From: Mantis religiosa
Lineage: Eukaryota > Arthropoda > Insecta > Mantodea > Mantidae
Assembly: GCA_030765055.1 (NCBI GenBank)
Contig: CM060953.1
Coordinates: forward strand, 103,242,355-103,306,354
Direction of reading: 5' to 3'
DNA: 64,000 nucleotides
In this document: positions 24,850 to 36,030 of the stretch, in pieces
How the letters are laid out: each line of letters begins with the position of its first letter
Numbering within the stretch: position 1 is the stretch's first letter
Notes under the pieces: model-generated
What the model saw: the letters and a program-made list of their open reading frames with translations, nothing else
Told to the model about the DNA's origin: nothing
Database searches by the model: none
Made by a program: the position numbers and the translations under genes

Positions 24850-26600
24850 GGATTCTTTTCATACATTTCCTGGTATATTTCACAACTGCTTCTCCTCTTC
24901 TGATGCTTCCGCCGCCGTCATCCTACCAGATGAAATCTAAAAGCATCTTTCCATACTCGGATCTATTTATATTTCTTCTTTCTTTTCCTCAGGCATTGGT
25001 CGACTTGCTACTTTCAACTAATCTTCTAACTTATGTCTCTCCTTCTCTCGTCTCCATTGAGCCCATTATTGTTCTTACCATTTCGTACCTACTTTGTCTC
25101 TTCTACATCGATGTCCTATCTTGTAGAAATTCTGCCAATGTCTTTAAAGATAACTGTTGCGTCATTCTTTCCAATAATGTGTAATCATTCTCACTTCTTA
25201 TTAAGTATATCACATAAACTTTTTCCTTGTAATGCTGTTCTATCATCTACCAGCATTTCCGCATGCTTTCCACATGCAGATATAACATGCTCCGGTGTGT
25301 CTTCAGCATCGCAAATCGTATATGTTTCTTCTTCCCTGCTAACTTATCCGGGTCAAACATTCTTTGAAAGATCCACGTAGAGATAGAAAATAAAAAAGTC
25401 CTTTCATAGGTTTGATGTGCTTTAATTTTAGCCTTAACTGTATAAATGGAAATAATACAGATATATACTCCTCTTGAGGTTTACAATTCTTCCCATCCTT
25501 GTTGCCCTTCTGTTATAAAATAATTAGTAATTTTCCTGGTAGTGCTCCATTTTCTTCCTATTATTTATTCTACCTGTCCATACTCTCCTCTTTTCATCAA
25601 ATATAATGCAACTCTTAGCTTTAGTAAATGACTTAAGAGCCACATTCCTAGTATCGACAATTTCGAAGTCGTCTTGAATGCTCTAGTAATTCTCATTAAA
25701 ATTTGTCGCTGAGTTTGTCCAATCATGTTTCGGTACTTTTTTATTCTTAATCTGTGTTCCCAGGTACTCCATAACTCGTTCTTCTCACTACAAAGCTTGT
25801 GTGATCTATCTCGGTCGCCTCAAAGGTTATTCTATAACATCTTTGATTTGAAAACTAATTTCATTATTGTTTCTATTACTTTAGTTTTAATGTTATTCAG
25901 GTATTTAAGTTCTCATATAATTGAATTCCTAAATATCGGAAGGATTTATATCTTTCATAATTTCACCAAGTTTAAATTGTAGGATTTCCTTTCATACATC
26001 CCTTCAGGAGTATGCACCTGAATTTCTGGAGCTAAATTAAGTTTAACTTGGAACAACATTCTTTAAGTTTCCAAATTATACATTTAGACTGTTCTTACAA
26101 TAATCTTCGGCTGTTAGCTTCTACCATTAACTTTACTTCTATTGTATTTTGAAAATTATTTAAATCCTCCAAAATCGGTTCCAATAATATCCCAGAATGG
26201 GGTCCAAGGACCTGAGCATTGTGGACACTCTTTAGTAATTTATTTTTCTATGTTTGATATGATAGAATATTTATTCCCTTATTTCTGCAAATATCCTCTG
26301 CACTGCGTTTCATAAAATTCATAACTTTTAAATCCAGTAACCAGGATATCAAACATGTATAACGAGAATTGTTCTTCTTATTTCCTCTGCTGGTACACAT
26401 ATTCGTATTGGTCCTCACATATTCTATTTTATGCACCCCTAATTTCTCTGCTACAAGGTCTAACAGTCTGGATATGCTTCTTTAAACCTCCTCATTATCC
26501 CTTGTTGCCCTTGGTACGCTGTATATACTACGATTGCAGTACCCTCTTCCCTGATTACAAGTGGGTTTTCAGAAAGTATGTCAGTAGAATATTAAGTATT
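24850..26600 (-). pseudogene. R1-like LINE 3' half, decayed, minus strand
   Basis: Read downward from about 26600, degraded frames contain TQRQILMRITRAFKTTS near 25690, a thumb/connection block that matches RTQRKIILRLTGAVSTTST of the LINE at 52.1 kb. Further down are KIKAHQTYERTFLF and CDAEDTPEHVISACGKH near 25300, the C-terminal cysteine-histidine motif seen in R1-type LINEs (compare CNKVGDPEHVIFECEKYG at about 51650). The RT catalytic region is not visible. The strong AT bias on the plus strand here is due to this old minus-strand copy. Confidence 0.6.
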
Positions 26601-27328
26601 CTCCGACCATTCCTTATTTAATAATGGAGCAAACAGTTCGAGCTTCTAGCGCTTTATATAGGTCTCATTTACCTCCCATTTCCCCTTTCATATTCAATTG
26701 TATTCCTGTTTTTTCTGGTCATAGGTATTAAATATATCTTCCTCATATAACCTGTATCCTAAGGTCTTTATCTCATTTCTCTGGGGGATATATTCCCGTA
26801 TCATTCATACAACAGATCATCTCATTCATTTGCTCCATACCCCGACTTACCTTTCTTAGTCCGCCTTAGTATTTGGAGTTCCTTATTGTGATTATTAACT
26901 CCTCACTACATTTAATAACAATAAACGTAATTATCTCTCTACGGCAGAATTTTTCTTCTCTCATCGACATACTAGGCTCTGCAGCTTTCACCTCCTGCCT
27001 AGAAGTTATATTCCTTATTTATCTCTTCATCATTGCCCTGAGCAGGGAAGGACGGTTATTAAGGGCCAGAGGGGCCAAGCCCCACTGATAATATCATGCA
27101 ACTTATAGGCGCTATTTAAATTGAAGAAAAATTAATTTTATTTTTATTCAATAGTAATTACATTCAATAATTTATCATACCATAATTCCTAATGGTTACC
27201 GAAACTTGTTACCCGCGGTATTGTGCACGACATCCGCGCCAGTCTCATTCGCGAAGCTGAACGTCTGGCCAGATTACGTTGGGCCACTCCTCTCCCTCCC
27301 GTACACTTTGCCAGTACTGTGTCTATAC
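26601..27328. other. Non-coding stretch upstream of element A
   Basis: No gene was recognised. A short GC-rich patch near 27059-27084 (AGGGCCAGAGGGGCCAAGCC) stands out in the AT-rich background, and 27205-27328 is GC-rich and directly abuts the 5' LTR. Confidence 0.35.
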
Positions 27329-27808
27329 TGTTACCCAATCGGCAAACTCTACGGTACCGATCAGTAAATGCAGGGGAAGGCCGGTGGAGGGGGGCGTGTG
27401 GCATTGGTACCACCTGCAGAGGCGTGACAGAGTGGAGGGAGGGGAAACCACAGGGGTGGTTGAATCTTCGTTTCCCCCTCCTCCTGCCGCCTGAAAGAAC
27501 GCGAAGCCTCGAGAATGTTTTCCCCCTCCATAGTAAAGAATTCTCTAGAAGCATTCAGCCACCTGTAAATAGAGGGACGAGGCGACCGCCAGTTCAGTTC
27601 AGTTCTTGGCGAGCAGCATGAGGAGCGCACAGTGAGGGAACGTAACTGCGTGCAGTGAACCTGTGACTGACGAACTGGTGAATTGTAATTGTGTGCATTA
27701 CGTAATTCTGTTTAATTGGCAAGAATTCCGATTGTAATTCGGTGGAAATAAAGAACATTTTAGAGTGGTGCAATTGGATTTTTCATTTCACGAACCCACA
27801 AAATCACA
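27329..27808 (+). repeat. 5' LTR of element A
   Basis: Starts TGTTACCCAATCGG and ends AAAATCACA. A polyadenylation signal AATAAA lies at 27747-27752. TAAATAG near 27566 and a repeated TTCAGT initiator-like motif near 27593-27603 could form the core promoter. The related solo LTR at 13592 shares the 3' half. A primer-binding-site region would start just after 27808. Confidence 0.85.
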
Positions 27809-27835
27809 ACTGCCGTCAGAAGTGAGATAACGGCC

Positions 27836-28899
27836 ATGGAATCGGCACTGGAAAACATTTTACACAAAATGGAAGAAATAAAGACGGCCAACGACAACAT
27901 CGCCGAGAAGATGGAAGAAATGAAGGCCGAATTAACAGCGAAGACGGAAGCGGCAAACAACAGCCTGACCGCGAAGATGACCGAATTGACCACGGAGATG
28001 AAGGCGGCAAACGAGGCCCTCGCCGTAAAGTTCGAAGAGCAGCTGAACGGCGTGAGGTATGACGTGACGGAGCTGGGCAAGCGGATGGGCTAAGTGGACG
28101 AACGCGTCGAAGACCTTGCGAACCGGTAAACAACCGGGAGGGAAAGGCCGACGGCAGCGTCAAGTCCCTGAACGCCATGGTGGAGGACGTCGTCGGCAGG
28201 AGGCTGAAGGATTTAAAGGCCGACGCGCCGGGACGCGATACAACATCTGCGCGCGTCAAACCTCGCAAGTACGACGGCGCGTCAACTTTCGAGGTCTTCC
28301 GCCGCCAATTCGACGCAGTGGCCAAGCACAACAAATGGTCAACAGAGGAAGAGGCCACGCAGTTAACAGCCAGGCTCCAGGGACGGGCCGCGGAAGACCT
28401 GAACGCGGTACAGACATCGGCGGCGCCCAAGGACATCTGGGAGGCCCTGAAGAATCGTTTTGGAAACCACCGCTTAGCCGCAGCGTACCGCAGCCAGCTA
28501 AAGGCAAGATCACAGCAGCCAGGTGAGACGTTGCAGGAGTTCGCCCTGGCAGTTAAACAACTGGTTAGCAAGGACCTAGTCGACCTCCCAACAGAGTTCG
28601 TATCCCGGGAAGCTGCCTACATATTCGTTGACGGGTTACGGGACACGGAGATTCGTCAGCGCCTAATGGTCGGCGATTATAAAACCTTCCACGAGGCGCT
28701 AACGGCAGCATTAAGGATGGAGGCGGCCAAGGTAACAGCTATCCCGACGTCGAGAACGAGGAGTGTCCGCTACACCAGAGACAGAAGACCAGCCGAGGGA
28801 CTACGGCGAAGACCTAGTGGGCTGTGTTGGGGGTGTGGACAGCCCGGACACCTGGAGAGAGACTGCCCACACCGGGAAGAGCAGCCGGAAAACGAGTAA
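27836..28899 (+). pseudogene. Element A gag (capsid-nucleocapsid), frameshifted
   Basis: The start ATG at 27836 opens an 85-codon segment rich in Glu, Lys and Ala, predicted to be coiled-coil (MKAELTAK, MKAANEALAVKFEEQL). A frame change follows near 28090. From 28177 a 240-codon frame carries the capsid-like part (YDGASTFEVFRRQFDAVAKH; PKDIWEALKNRFGN; GETLQEFALAVKQL) and ends with one zinc knuckle, CWGCGQPGHLERDC, a CCHC motif for genomic RNA binding. The orthologous region in element B reads through the N-terminal part without this frameshift, so it is a lesion of this copy. Function by family: particle assembly in the cytoplasm. Confidence 0.85.
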
Positions 28900-29596
28900 G
28901 TGCCGTCGTGGAGAGGGGCACGTCGGCGCCACCACCACCATCCCCTCGAGTGACACTGCGCGCCGTCAGCCGGCGTAGCGATTACAGCTTCATCGCGGAC
29001 GGCTGGGTGAAAGGGAAGCCGTGCCGCGTGCTGGTGGACACTGGGGCAGCCGTGACTATCATCAGACCTGACGTGGCGAAGGGTATGCCGACTACGAAGC
29101 CGAGCTGACCATACCAGCTTTTGACGCCATCGGGCAACACCTTGCCTGTGGAGAAGGAGGCCCTGCTAAAGTTACCTTGGGAAGGATTACCGTACGTCTG
29201 TGGGTGTTCGTCGCGAAGGTGGCTGAGTAGGTGATTCTGGGAGTGGATGCCCTCAGGAACCAAGAGGCGATGGTCGACGTCGGCAGGAAGGTCCTGTGGC
29301 TCAACGGAGAAGAGGTTATACTCCGTCAACCCGAAGAGCACCTTGGAAAATGCAGGGTCGTCTTGAACGAAGACGTGCTTGTCCCCGCGCGGAGCGAGGT
29401 GGTGGTAACCGCGCGACTGGAAGGCCAGAGAACCAGGAACATGATGCTGGAACAGAAGACGCCTGTACGTGGACTGTGTGTAGACAGGGCATTGCTGCCG
29501 TGCCGAGAGGAAGTGCAAGTGAGACTGCTAAATCCAGCGGACACCAATCAAGACGTCCAGGCGGGACGGAGTTGTGAAAGTGCGAGCCCATGGTAA
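28900..29596 (+). pseudogene. Element A aspartic protease region, broken
   Basis: The protease motif is visible as LVDTGAAVTIIRPDVAKG near 29032-29085, with DTGA as the catalytic aspartate box. The flap and second half follow in a different frame as VILGVDALRNQEAMVDVG near 29231, preceded by a premature TGA at about 29106. In element B the corresponding region is fused in frame with the zinc knuckle and protease, which suggests that gag and protease were originally a single translation product in this family. Confidence 0.8.
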
Positions 29597-31359
29597 GCGT
29601 GACAGCAATCGACAAGACACAGGAGCCGGTGCCAACGCAACACCTGGGGCCCCAGCTAGAAGGCCTAATGGAGAAGGCGGCCGACCACCTGACCGCAGAG
29701 CAGCTGGAGAAAGTTCGACAACTGCTGAGACGATACCGGCGCGTCTTCAGACAAGGTGATAGTGACTACGGCCTCACAGACCAAGTGCTTCACCGCATCG
29801 ACTCCGGGGACGGCCGGCATATTCGGCAACCACCTAGACGCGTTCCGCTGGCGAAGCAAGGGGCGGTACAAGACATGCTGGAGGTCATGAGATCCAGGAC
29901 AGTGATAGAAGAGTCCGACAGCCCGTGGTGTTCACCTGTAGCCTTGGTGACGAAGAAGAACGGCGTGCTGCGCTTCTGCTTAGACTACAGAAAGCTGAAC
30001 GCTGTCACGCGGAAGGACTGTTTCCCCTTACCCCTGATTGACGACACCCTGGACACACCAGCTGGTGCACAGTGGTTCTCGACCCTGGACCTGAAGTCGG
30101 GCTACCCGCAGAGAGCCCTAGACCCCAGAGAGAAGGAGAAGACCGCATTCTCGACAGGTCAAGGGCTCTGGCAGTTCACAGTTATGCCCTTTGGCCTCTG
30201 CAACGCACCAGCTATGGTACAACGCCTCAAGGAATCAGTGATGAGATCACTGACCTATGACGCCTGCATGCTATATCTGGACGACATCATCATCGTCGGT
30301 AAGACTTTTGAAGATCATCTCGAGAATCTGACTAAGGAGCTACAGAGATTGCAGACGACCAACTTGAAGCTGAACGCGAAGTGCCAGCTCTTCCGCAAGG
30401 AAGTGAACTACTTGGGCCACATACTCTCAGCAACTGGAGTGGCCGCAGACCCGGATAAGACGCAGGCTGTGAGAGATTGGCCTCGCCCAAAGGATAAGAA
30501 AGTCCTAGGACTGTGCAGTTATTACCGCCGCTTCATAAAGGGGTTCTCTAACATCGCCAAACCCCTCACCCGCCTGACAGAGGAACACCGGCCTTATGTG
30601 TGGACGGAGGACGCCGAAGACGCTTTCCAGCACCTGAAGAAGACCCTTTGCAGTGCTCCAATTTTGGGATTTCCACAAGCGGGTGGCGCCTTCATTGTGG
30701 ACACCGACGCCAGCGACCATTGCATTGGAGGTGTTCTATTGCAGATCCAGTACGGCCATGAGCAAGTGATATCCTACTAAAGCAAGACGCTGTCCAAGGC
30801 AGAGAAAAACAACTGCGTCACCCGACGAGAATTATTGGCGATAGTAAAGACCTTGGAGCACTTTCACAAGTACCTGTACGGTCCGCCATTCCACCTAAGG
30901 ACTGACCATTCCGCCCTAACCTGGCTTTTGAGCTTTAAGAATCTGGAAGGTCAGACAGCACGTTGGGTCCAGAGGCTGCAGGACTACGACTTCACCTCGG
31001 AACATCGTAGAGGGAAGAGCCGCGGTAACGTTGACGCCATGTCCCAAAGACCCTGCCCAGAAGAGTGCGACCAGTGCACAAGAGTGGAAGAGAAGGAGCG
31101 TGCCGCAGCAGTCCGAGTAGTCACGGCAGTGCCTGCGGATGGCTGGGATGGCGCAGGCCCGAGGGGGGAGATGCTGGCGTACGCAGACTTGGGGCCGCTC
31201 TTGAGGGAAGTGGAGGCAGGGACGATCCCAACCTCGGAGGTCATCGCACCGAGGAGCGCCACCTACAAGTCGTATTGGGCCCAATGGGACTCGTTGAGGA
31301 CCAGAGAGGGCGTGCTGTTCCGGGTAAGTGAATCACCCGATGGGAAAACGCAGAGATAA
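29590..31359 (+). pseudogene. Element A reverse transcriptase and RNase H, interrupted by one stop
   Basis: From 29590 a 396-codon frame contains the canonical RT blocks: DSPWCSPVALVTKKNG, RFCLDYRKLNAVT, WFSTLDLKSGY (motif A aspartate), QFTVMPFGLCNAPA, and the catalytic YLDDIIIVG near 30271. The connection region includes YLGHILSATGVAADP and YYRRFIKGFSNIAKPLT. RNase H begins at FIVDTDASDHCIGGVLLQ (30691). A TAA stop at 30778 interrupts it, after which the same frame continues with the RNase H C-terminal part, RELLAIVKTLEHFHKYLYG and LRTDHSALTWL, to about 31356. Compared with element B, a few codons are missing in the connection region near 30505, a small deletion. Confidence 0.9.
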
Positions 31360-31360
31360 C

Positions 31361-32446
31361 AGTTGGTGCTTCCCCGGATTAAGGTCCCGGAAGTCTTGGA
31401 AGAAGTGCACGCCGGTACTTCAGGAGGACACCTGGGAGCGAACCGAACGATTGACAAACTACGGCAGCGCTACTACTGGCTGAGACTCCGACCAGATGCT
31501 GAGAGATGGTGCCGTCAGTGTCACGTGTGAGCGGTGAGTCGGGACCGCCAGACTGTGAGCCGGGGTCGCATTCAGCAGTACAACGCCGGAGCGCCATTCC
31601 AACGGGTCGCCGTCGACATTGCTGGACCGTTCCGAATACCCTACCAAGGCAACATGTACCTGATGGTGGTCGTGAACTGCTTCACTAAGTGGCCAGAGGT
31701 GTATTCCATCCCGAACCAAGAGGGAAGGACAATCACAGACTGCCTCGTGGAGCAAGTGTTCTGCCGATTTGGGGTAACGTTAGATCTGCACAGTGACCAA
31801 GGCACCAATTTTGAGTCCAACCTGATGAAGGAGGCACTAGAGAGACTTGGGGTTAACAAGACCCACACAACACCTCTACATCCCCAGTCGGATGGCATGA
31901 TCGAAAGGTACATCAACACCTTACAGGAACACTTGAGGAACGTCGTGGCCAGCCATCAGCGAGACTGGGACGTCAAGGTGCCACTGTTCTTGCTCGTCAA
32001 CACACGACACCACGGGAATGACGCCAGACAGCTTAATGTTCGGCCGAGAGTTACGCCTCTCTTGTGACCTGGCTTTTGGATGTCCTCCGGGGGTGAAACA
32101 GACAGCGACCGAGTATGTGGAAAACCTGGTCGACAACCTCCACGACATGCACGAGATGGCTCGCCTGAACATGCAGAAGGCGAGCGACCGCATGAAAACC
32201 CGATACGACATGCAAGTCAACTGCCAAGGTTTCCAGCAAGGTGACCTGGTCTGGTTGTACCGCCCTATCCGGACCAAGGGATGCTGCCCGAAGCTTCAGC
32301 AGCCATGGCAAGGACTGTACCGTGAGGTGAAGATGATTAACGACGTGGTCTACCGCATCCAGAAGGTGCCCCGAGTAAAGATGTTGGTGGTACACCTGGA
32401 TCGCATGGCCCGCTACGATGGCCCTGTTCGGGACGACCACCTTTGA
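31361..32446 (+). pseudogene. Element A integrase, frameshifted
   Basis: The N-terminal HHCC zinc domain is visible as HAGTSGGHLGANRTIDKL followed by AERWCRQCHV near 31505, with a stop right after it. The catalytic core follows with VAVDIAGPF (first Asp), LHSDQGTNFES (second Asp) and SDGMIERYINTLQEHL (Glu), giving a complete DDE set. A frameshift near 32010 leads to the C-terminal part (DSLMFGRELRLSCDLAF; GDLVWLYRPIRTKG; PWQGLYREVKMINDVVYRIQ), which resembles the GPY/F module of Gypsy integrases. The frame ends at 32446 just before the polypurine tract. Confidence 0.88.
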
Positions 32447-32457
32447 GGAGGGAGCAG
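32445..32457 (+). promoter_or_regulatory. Polypurine tract of element A
   Basis: GAGGAGGGAGCAG immediately precedes the 3' LTR start, the position at which plus-strand DNA synthesis is primed. The same tract precedes the 3' LTR of element B. Confidence 0.75.
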
Positions 32458-32913
32458 TGATACCAATCGGCAAACTCTACGGTACCGATCAATAAATGCA
32501 GGGGAAGGCCGGCGGAGGGGGACGTGTGGCATTGGTACCGCTTGCAGAGGCGTGACAGAGTGGAGGGAGGGGAAACCACAGGGGTGGCTGAATCTCCGTT
32601 TCCCCCTCCTCCTGCCGCCTGAAAGAACGCGAAACCTCGAGAATGTTTTCCCCCTCCATGGTAAAGAATTCTCTAGAAGCATTTAGCCACCTACAAATAC
32701 AGGGACGAGGTGACCGACAGTGCAGTTCTTGGTGAGCAGCGTGAGGAGCGCCCAGTGAGGGAACGTGACTGCGTGCAGTGAACCTGTGACAGACGAACTG
32801 GTGAATTGTAATTGTGTGCATTACGTAATTGTGTTTAATCGGCAAGTGTTCCGATTGTAATCCGGTGGAAATAAAGAACATTTTTGAGTGGTGCAATTTG
32901 GATTTTTCATTTC
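32458..32913 (+). repeat. 3' LTR of element A, truncated
   Basis: Begins TGATACCAATCGG and aligns with the 5' LTR through GGATTTTTCATTTC, where similarity stops abruptly at 32913. The polyadenylation signal is retained near 32872. Confidence 0.85.
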
Positions 32914-33200
32914 GCCCAGGTTTGCCTGGGCGGGGTGTTTGCTGCACAGCACCTAGCCGCTTAGTGCGGCTTTATCTGAGCAGTATAAAAGAATTGTCTA
33001 TGTCATCAGGCGGTTGTTTTGGGCAGTAGTATATCTAGCCATTTGTGGGCGCTAATACCCCCGGAGGGTATGTGCACCCAGTGCTCACTGCGCTCTTCCG
33101 CAGGGTAAGGTATAGTTTATACCAAGCCCATTTCTGGGGAATGAGGCCCTGCTCTAATTAGGTCGCCCAAAGCGTCTTTGGGTAACCGTACACCAGGTCT
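32914..33200 (+). other. Hairpin-rich segment joined to truncated LTR
   Basis: Six perfect short inverted repeats lie in under 270 bp: GCCCAGG/CCTGGGC (32914-32931), AGCCGC/GCGGCT (32955-32971), ATACCC/GGGTAT (33055-33071), CTGCG/CGCAG (33088-33103), GGTATA/TATACC (33109-33123) and CCCAAAG/CTTTGGG (33166-33182). It lies upstream of a Jockey-like LINE relic at 33790 and could be that element's structured 5' untranslated region, but no coding link is visible. I do not recognise a known RNA family. Confidence 0.45.
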
Positions 33201-33789
33201 TCGGCTCCCCAATTCTGCTCTTACATTGCTCACAGCAACGCTTGGGCATGCTAGTTGCGGCCCATTACATGAGATTGTAGCGTTCATGTGATTGTAGTTG
33301 GAATATTTTGTTTGATGGACAAAGCAGTGTAGTTTCAAAACAAATATAGTGAATTATTTATCGAAAAGTCCATTTCATTTATTAAATGTAGGATAAAAAC
33401 TTGAAATTAAACGATTAGGTGCAATAAACAGAACATTTTTACATTTACCTAACAAGATGGCAAGAAACAGGACTTTGTGTAACAGTTGGTTTATTATGAA
33501 ACCATGGCTAATTGCAAGTGGGGAGAAATAAAGTGTGTTTTGCTTTACTGTTTGTTATTTGGCGATGAAGGACGACGTAAAGTTGTATCTGAAACATTTA
33601 AGTGAACGAACTGCAAAACACGATGCAAGTGCATCACACTTACAAAATGGCTGTAAATCTTAATTATTGGGAGCTGTAAACATTGATGTTCAGGTTGATT
33701 TTTCACATAAAATATCAATTCAGAAACACAATGAAATAGCCATAAAAATAGATACATACTTAACAGAGTGCTAAAGAATGCACATCAAC
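33201..33789. other. Non-coding stretch without recognised genes
   Basis: No domain or RNA gene was recognised between the hairpin-rich segment and the LINE relic. Confidence 0.3.
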
Positions 33790-34530
33790 ACTTAGACCAG
33801 TGAGAGGTGGAGTCCCCGAAGGCTCTGTACTATCTCCCACACTATTTAATGTCTTTATGGCAGACTTCCCCACAGAGCCACGAGTCGTAATGGCACAATA
33901 CACAATAGGCGTTGGCGGATGTCCGTAAATCCGGACAAAAGCCACGCCATACTTGTTACAAAGTAGACTGCCCCAACTTCAGCTTCCGAAGCCGAAGGAT
34001 AGAGTGGACTAACTCTGTCCGGTACCTAGGAGTTACTTAGGATAAGGGCCTAACCTTTCGCCAGCACATCAGGGTCCTAGCGGCAAGGGTACAGGGAGTA
34101 ATTGCTTCCCTGTATCCAATGCTGGGATCGAGCTCGGTGCCGCTTGGCCTGAGGTTATACCTTTTCCGAGCGCTGGTAATTCCTGTCATGCTTTATGCCT
34201 GGGAAATCTGGGGCATGGCCGCAGATAGCTGGTTGGCATGGCTTCAACGAGCACAGAATAGAGGACTGCGGTCTATCTATTCTGTGGGCCGCTATTTTCC
34301 CACCAGGTTGCTTCATGAAGCCTCGGGTCTTCCATACGTGGAGGATTAAATCAGGCGCCGGGCATCAAAATTATACACCAGTTTACCTAACCATAGAAGA
34401 GCCCTTGCCAGATCATTGGCAAATTATGACCCCACTAGACGCCGCTCTAGTTTATGTCGGGTACGCCGTAGGGCTTGTGGGCACTCAAGATAACCCAGGA
34501 GCTAATCCTAACAGCAGCTAAAGCTGAGCT
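33790..34530 (+). pseudogene. Jockey-like LINE fragment, same family as 7.6-9.2 kb
   Basis: Starts within RT motif B (LRPVRGGVPEGSVLSPTLFN, then MADFPTEPR), matching RRVTEGSVLYPPLYSVYVAD of the minus-strand copy. The catalytic YADD region is lost. A later frame (34119-34349) gives LRLYLFRALVIPVMLYAWEI and TRLLHEASGLPYVED, matching LRLFKALVLPIMLF and RLLHEALSLHYVEDE of that copy. The copy is 5'-truncated and frameshifted. Confidence 0.75.
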
Positions 34531-34855
34531 CCACATAATTCTCCTAAGCTGTTTGGCATCAAAATTTTTCCAATCTTAATCTGAAACAGGGTGCTAGGCA
34601 TTGCATCCTGTCCTTTCATTTCCAAGGTACAACCACTGTAACCTTATACAATGACACCTACCTAAAAACCTACTTGTCTCCCCTAAAACATCCCAAATTA
34701 TACCTTACCTGCGATAAAACACTTAACGGGTGGGTACGTAGCAAAAATTTTCTGGCTAAATACAGCCAGCCAGCACGACGTGCGAGCTGAACTACTCTTT
34801 CAAATTTTTGTACACAATTTAGTTATATACATTTTGGTTTGCCAGAGTACATTCA
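34531..34855. other. Non-coding stretch without recognised genes
   Basis: No supported feature. Probably the tail of the LINE fragment. Confidence 0.3.
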
Positions 34856-34859
34856 TGTG

Positions 34860-36030
34860 ATATGAATGCTGAAATAAAGCTCCTATCTCAAGCATACGAT
34901 GGTGCCATGCTAATGAGTGGTAGCCACGGAACTGTTGTGACCTTGTTGCAGGACACTTTCCCACACACCACGTGTTTACAATGCTATGCTCACCAATTCA
35001 ATTTGGTTATAGGAAATGCTTGTTCTCAAAATAATAAAATCAGTTAAAGTTGTTTTACACCAACATCGGTGGGTTCATATCTTTCCCGTCTTCAACAAAA
35101 CGGATGCGTTTAGTTGGCGACAAACGCATTCCAGCTGCTTCCACAACAAGATGGAACTTTCAAACACGGACTGTGAACAACGTTCATAAAAATACCTTAT
35201 TTACTACAGTTTTATGAGAAGATTGAGCAGGTGAGTGAGCGGTATGTTGTAAGAGTACGGGAATATCTTGGTTTGGGGAATTTTTCGAGCAGTCCAAAAT
35301 GTTTGTTTCTTCTAATTGTTTCTATGACATTATGAAAAAAGCTAACATTCTGACGTAATTCAGATGTACAGTAGCCCATTTTGAATCAGCTGTGTCTGAA
35401 ATTTGTATGAACAATGGCAGTTATCAGGTTGATAGCTTTGCCCCTCTCTCAAGAAAAAGACCGAATTACGATTCTATAGTGAACCCGAATTCAGGTGCCA
35501 AAGAAATGTGTGACACAGTGGTCAACCAGATGAAAGGACAATTCCAACAGTCTCATATATTCGATACTTTTGCTATTAATGATCCAAAGAAATTTACACA
35601 TAATGAGAAAATTTCTCTGCTAGCTTTGTGAGAAAATCTGCATTAAATTACCATCACATATTCCCTAAGAAAGGCTAGAAAATGAACTGTCAGTGATTTA
35701 TCATAATGATACATTTAAAGATATCTCTTCAGGCAGAGAACTTTCAATTTTTGGATATGACACTCCTTTGAGAAAGCATTTCCAAAAAGACTGCAAATTG
35801 CATTAGCAACTCTTGCTTCAACAGTCGAGGCAGAGAGAAGATGCAGTACATTGAAAAGAATTAAGTGTTTCGTTAGAAATACAAGTTCAAGATAGGCTTA
35901 ATTCTTTGGCTGTTTGTTTCATCCACAAAGAGGAAATTATTGAAGTTCCTAACTTAAAAAACAAAGTGAAATGTTTGCCGCCTAGAACAATAGACATGCT
36001 CAGATCTTGTACAAGTAATACGGCCACATG
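34860..36030 (+). pseudogene. hAT-type (ZMYM1-like) transposase relic
   Basis: An initial segment reads LLSQAYDGAMLMSGSHGTVV and TCLQCYAHQFNLVIGNAC near 34890-35020, the catalytic-core block of hAT-related proteins with DUF4371-like cores. The middle is broken by stops but shows PAASTTRWNFQTRTVN near 35130. Near 35815-35870 LATLASTVEAERRCSTLKRI and then FVRNTSS are the C-terminal hAT dimerisation region. The N-terminal zinc-finger part is missing. A separate N-terminal fragment from this type of element lies inside the 811-bp element at 40080-40890. It is non-functional. Confidence 0.7.

Larger units (their letters stand above)
27329..32913 (+). mobile_element. Gypsy-type LTR retrotransposon, element A
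   Basis: The order LTR, gag, protease, reverse transcriptase, RNase H, integrase, polypurine tract, LTR is the Ty3/Gypsy arrangement, with no envelope-like gene. The two LTRs are similar but not identical, and the coding region contains at least five frameshifts or stops, so it cannot transpose by itself. The last 20-odd bp of the 3' LTR (ACGAACCCACAAAATCACA in the 5' copy) are missing and are replaced by an unrelated hairpin-rich sequence, so the right target duplication is lost. The coding region is much more GC-rich than the surroundings. It is a close relative of element B (48452-59879). Confidence 0.92.

Noticed and set aside
27816..28571. 251-codon minus-strand ORF antisense to gag
   Set aside because: It is a shadow of the GC-rich gag frame, with low-complexity Ser/Arg/Pro composition.
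32458..32913. Envelope-like gene downstream of integrase in elements A or B
   Set aside because: In both elements the polypurine tract and LTR follow directly after integrase, leaving no room for one.
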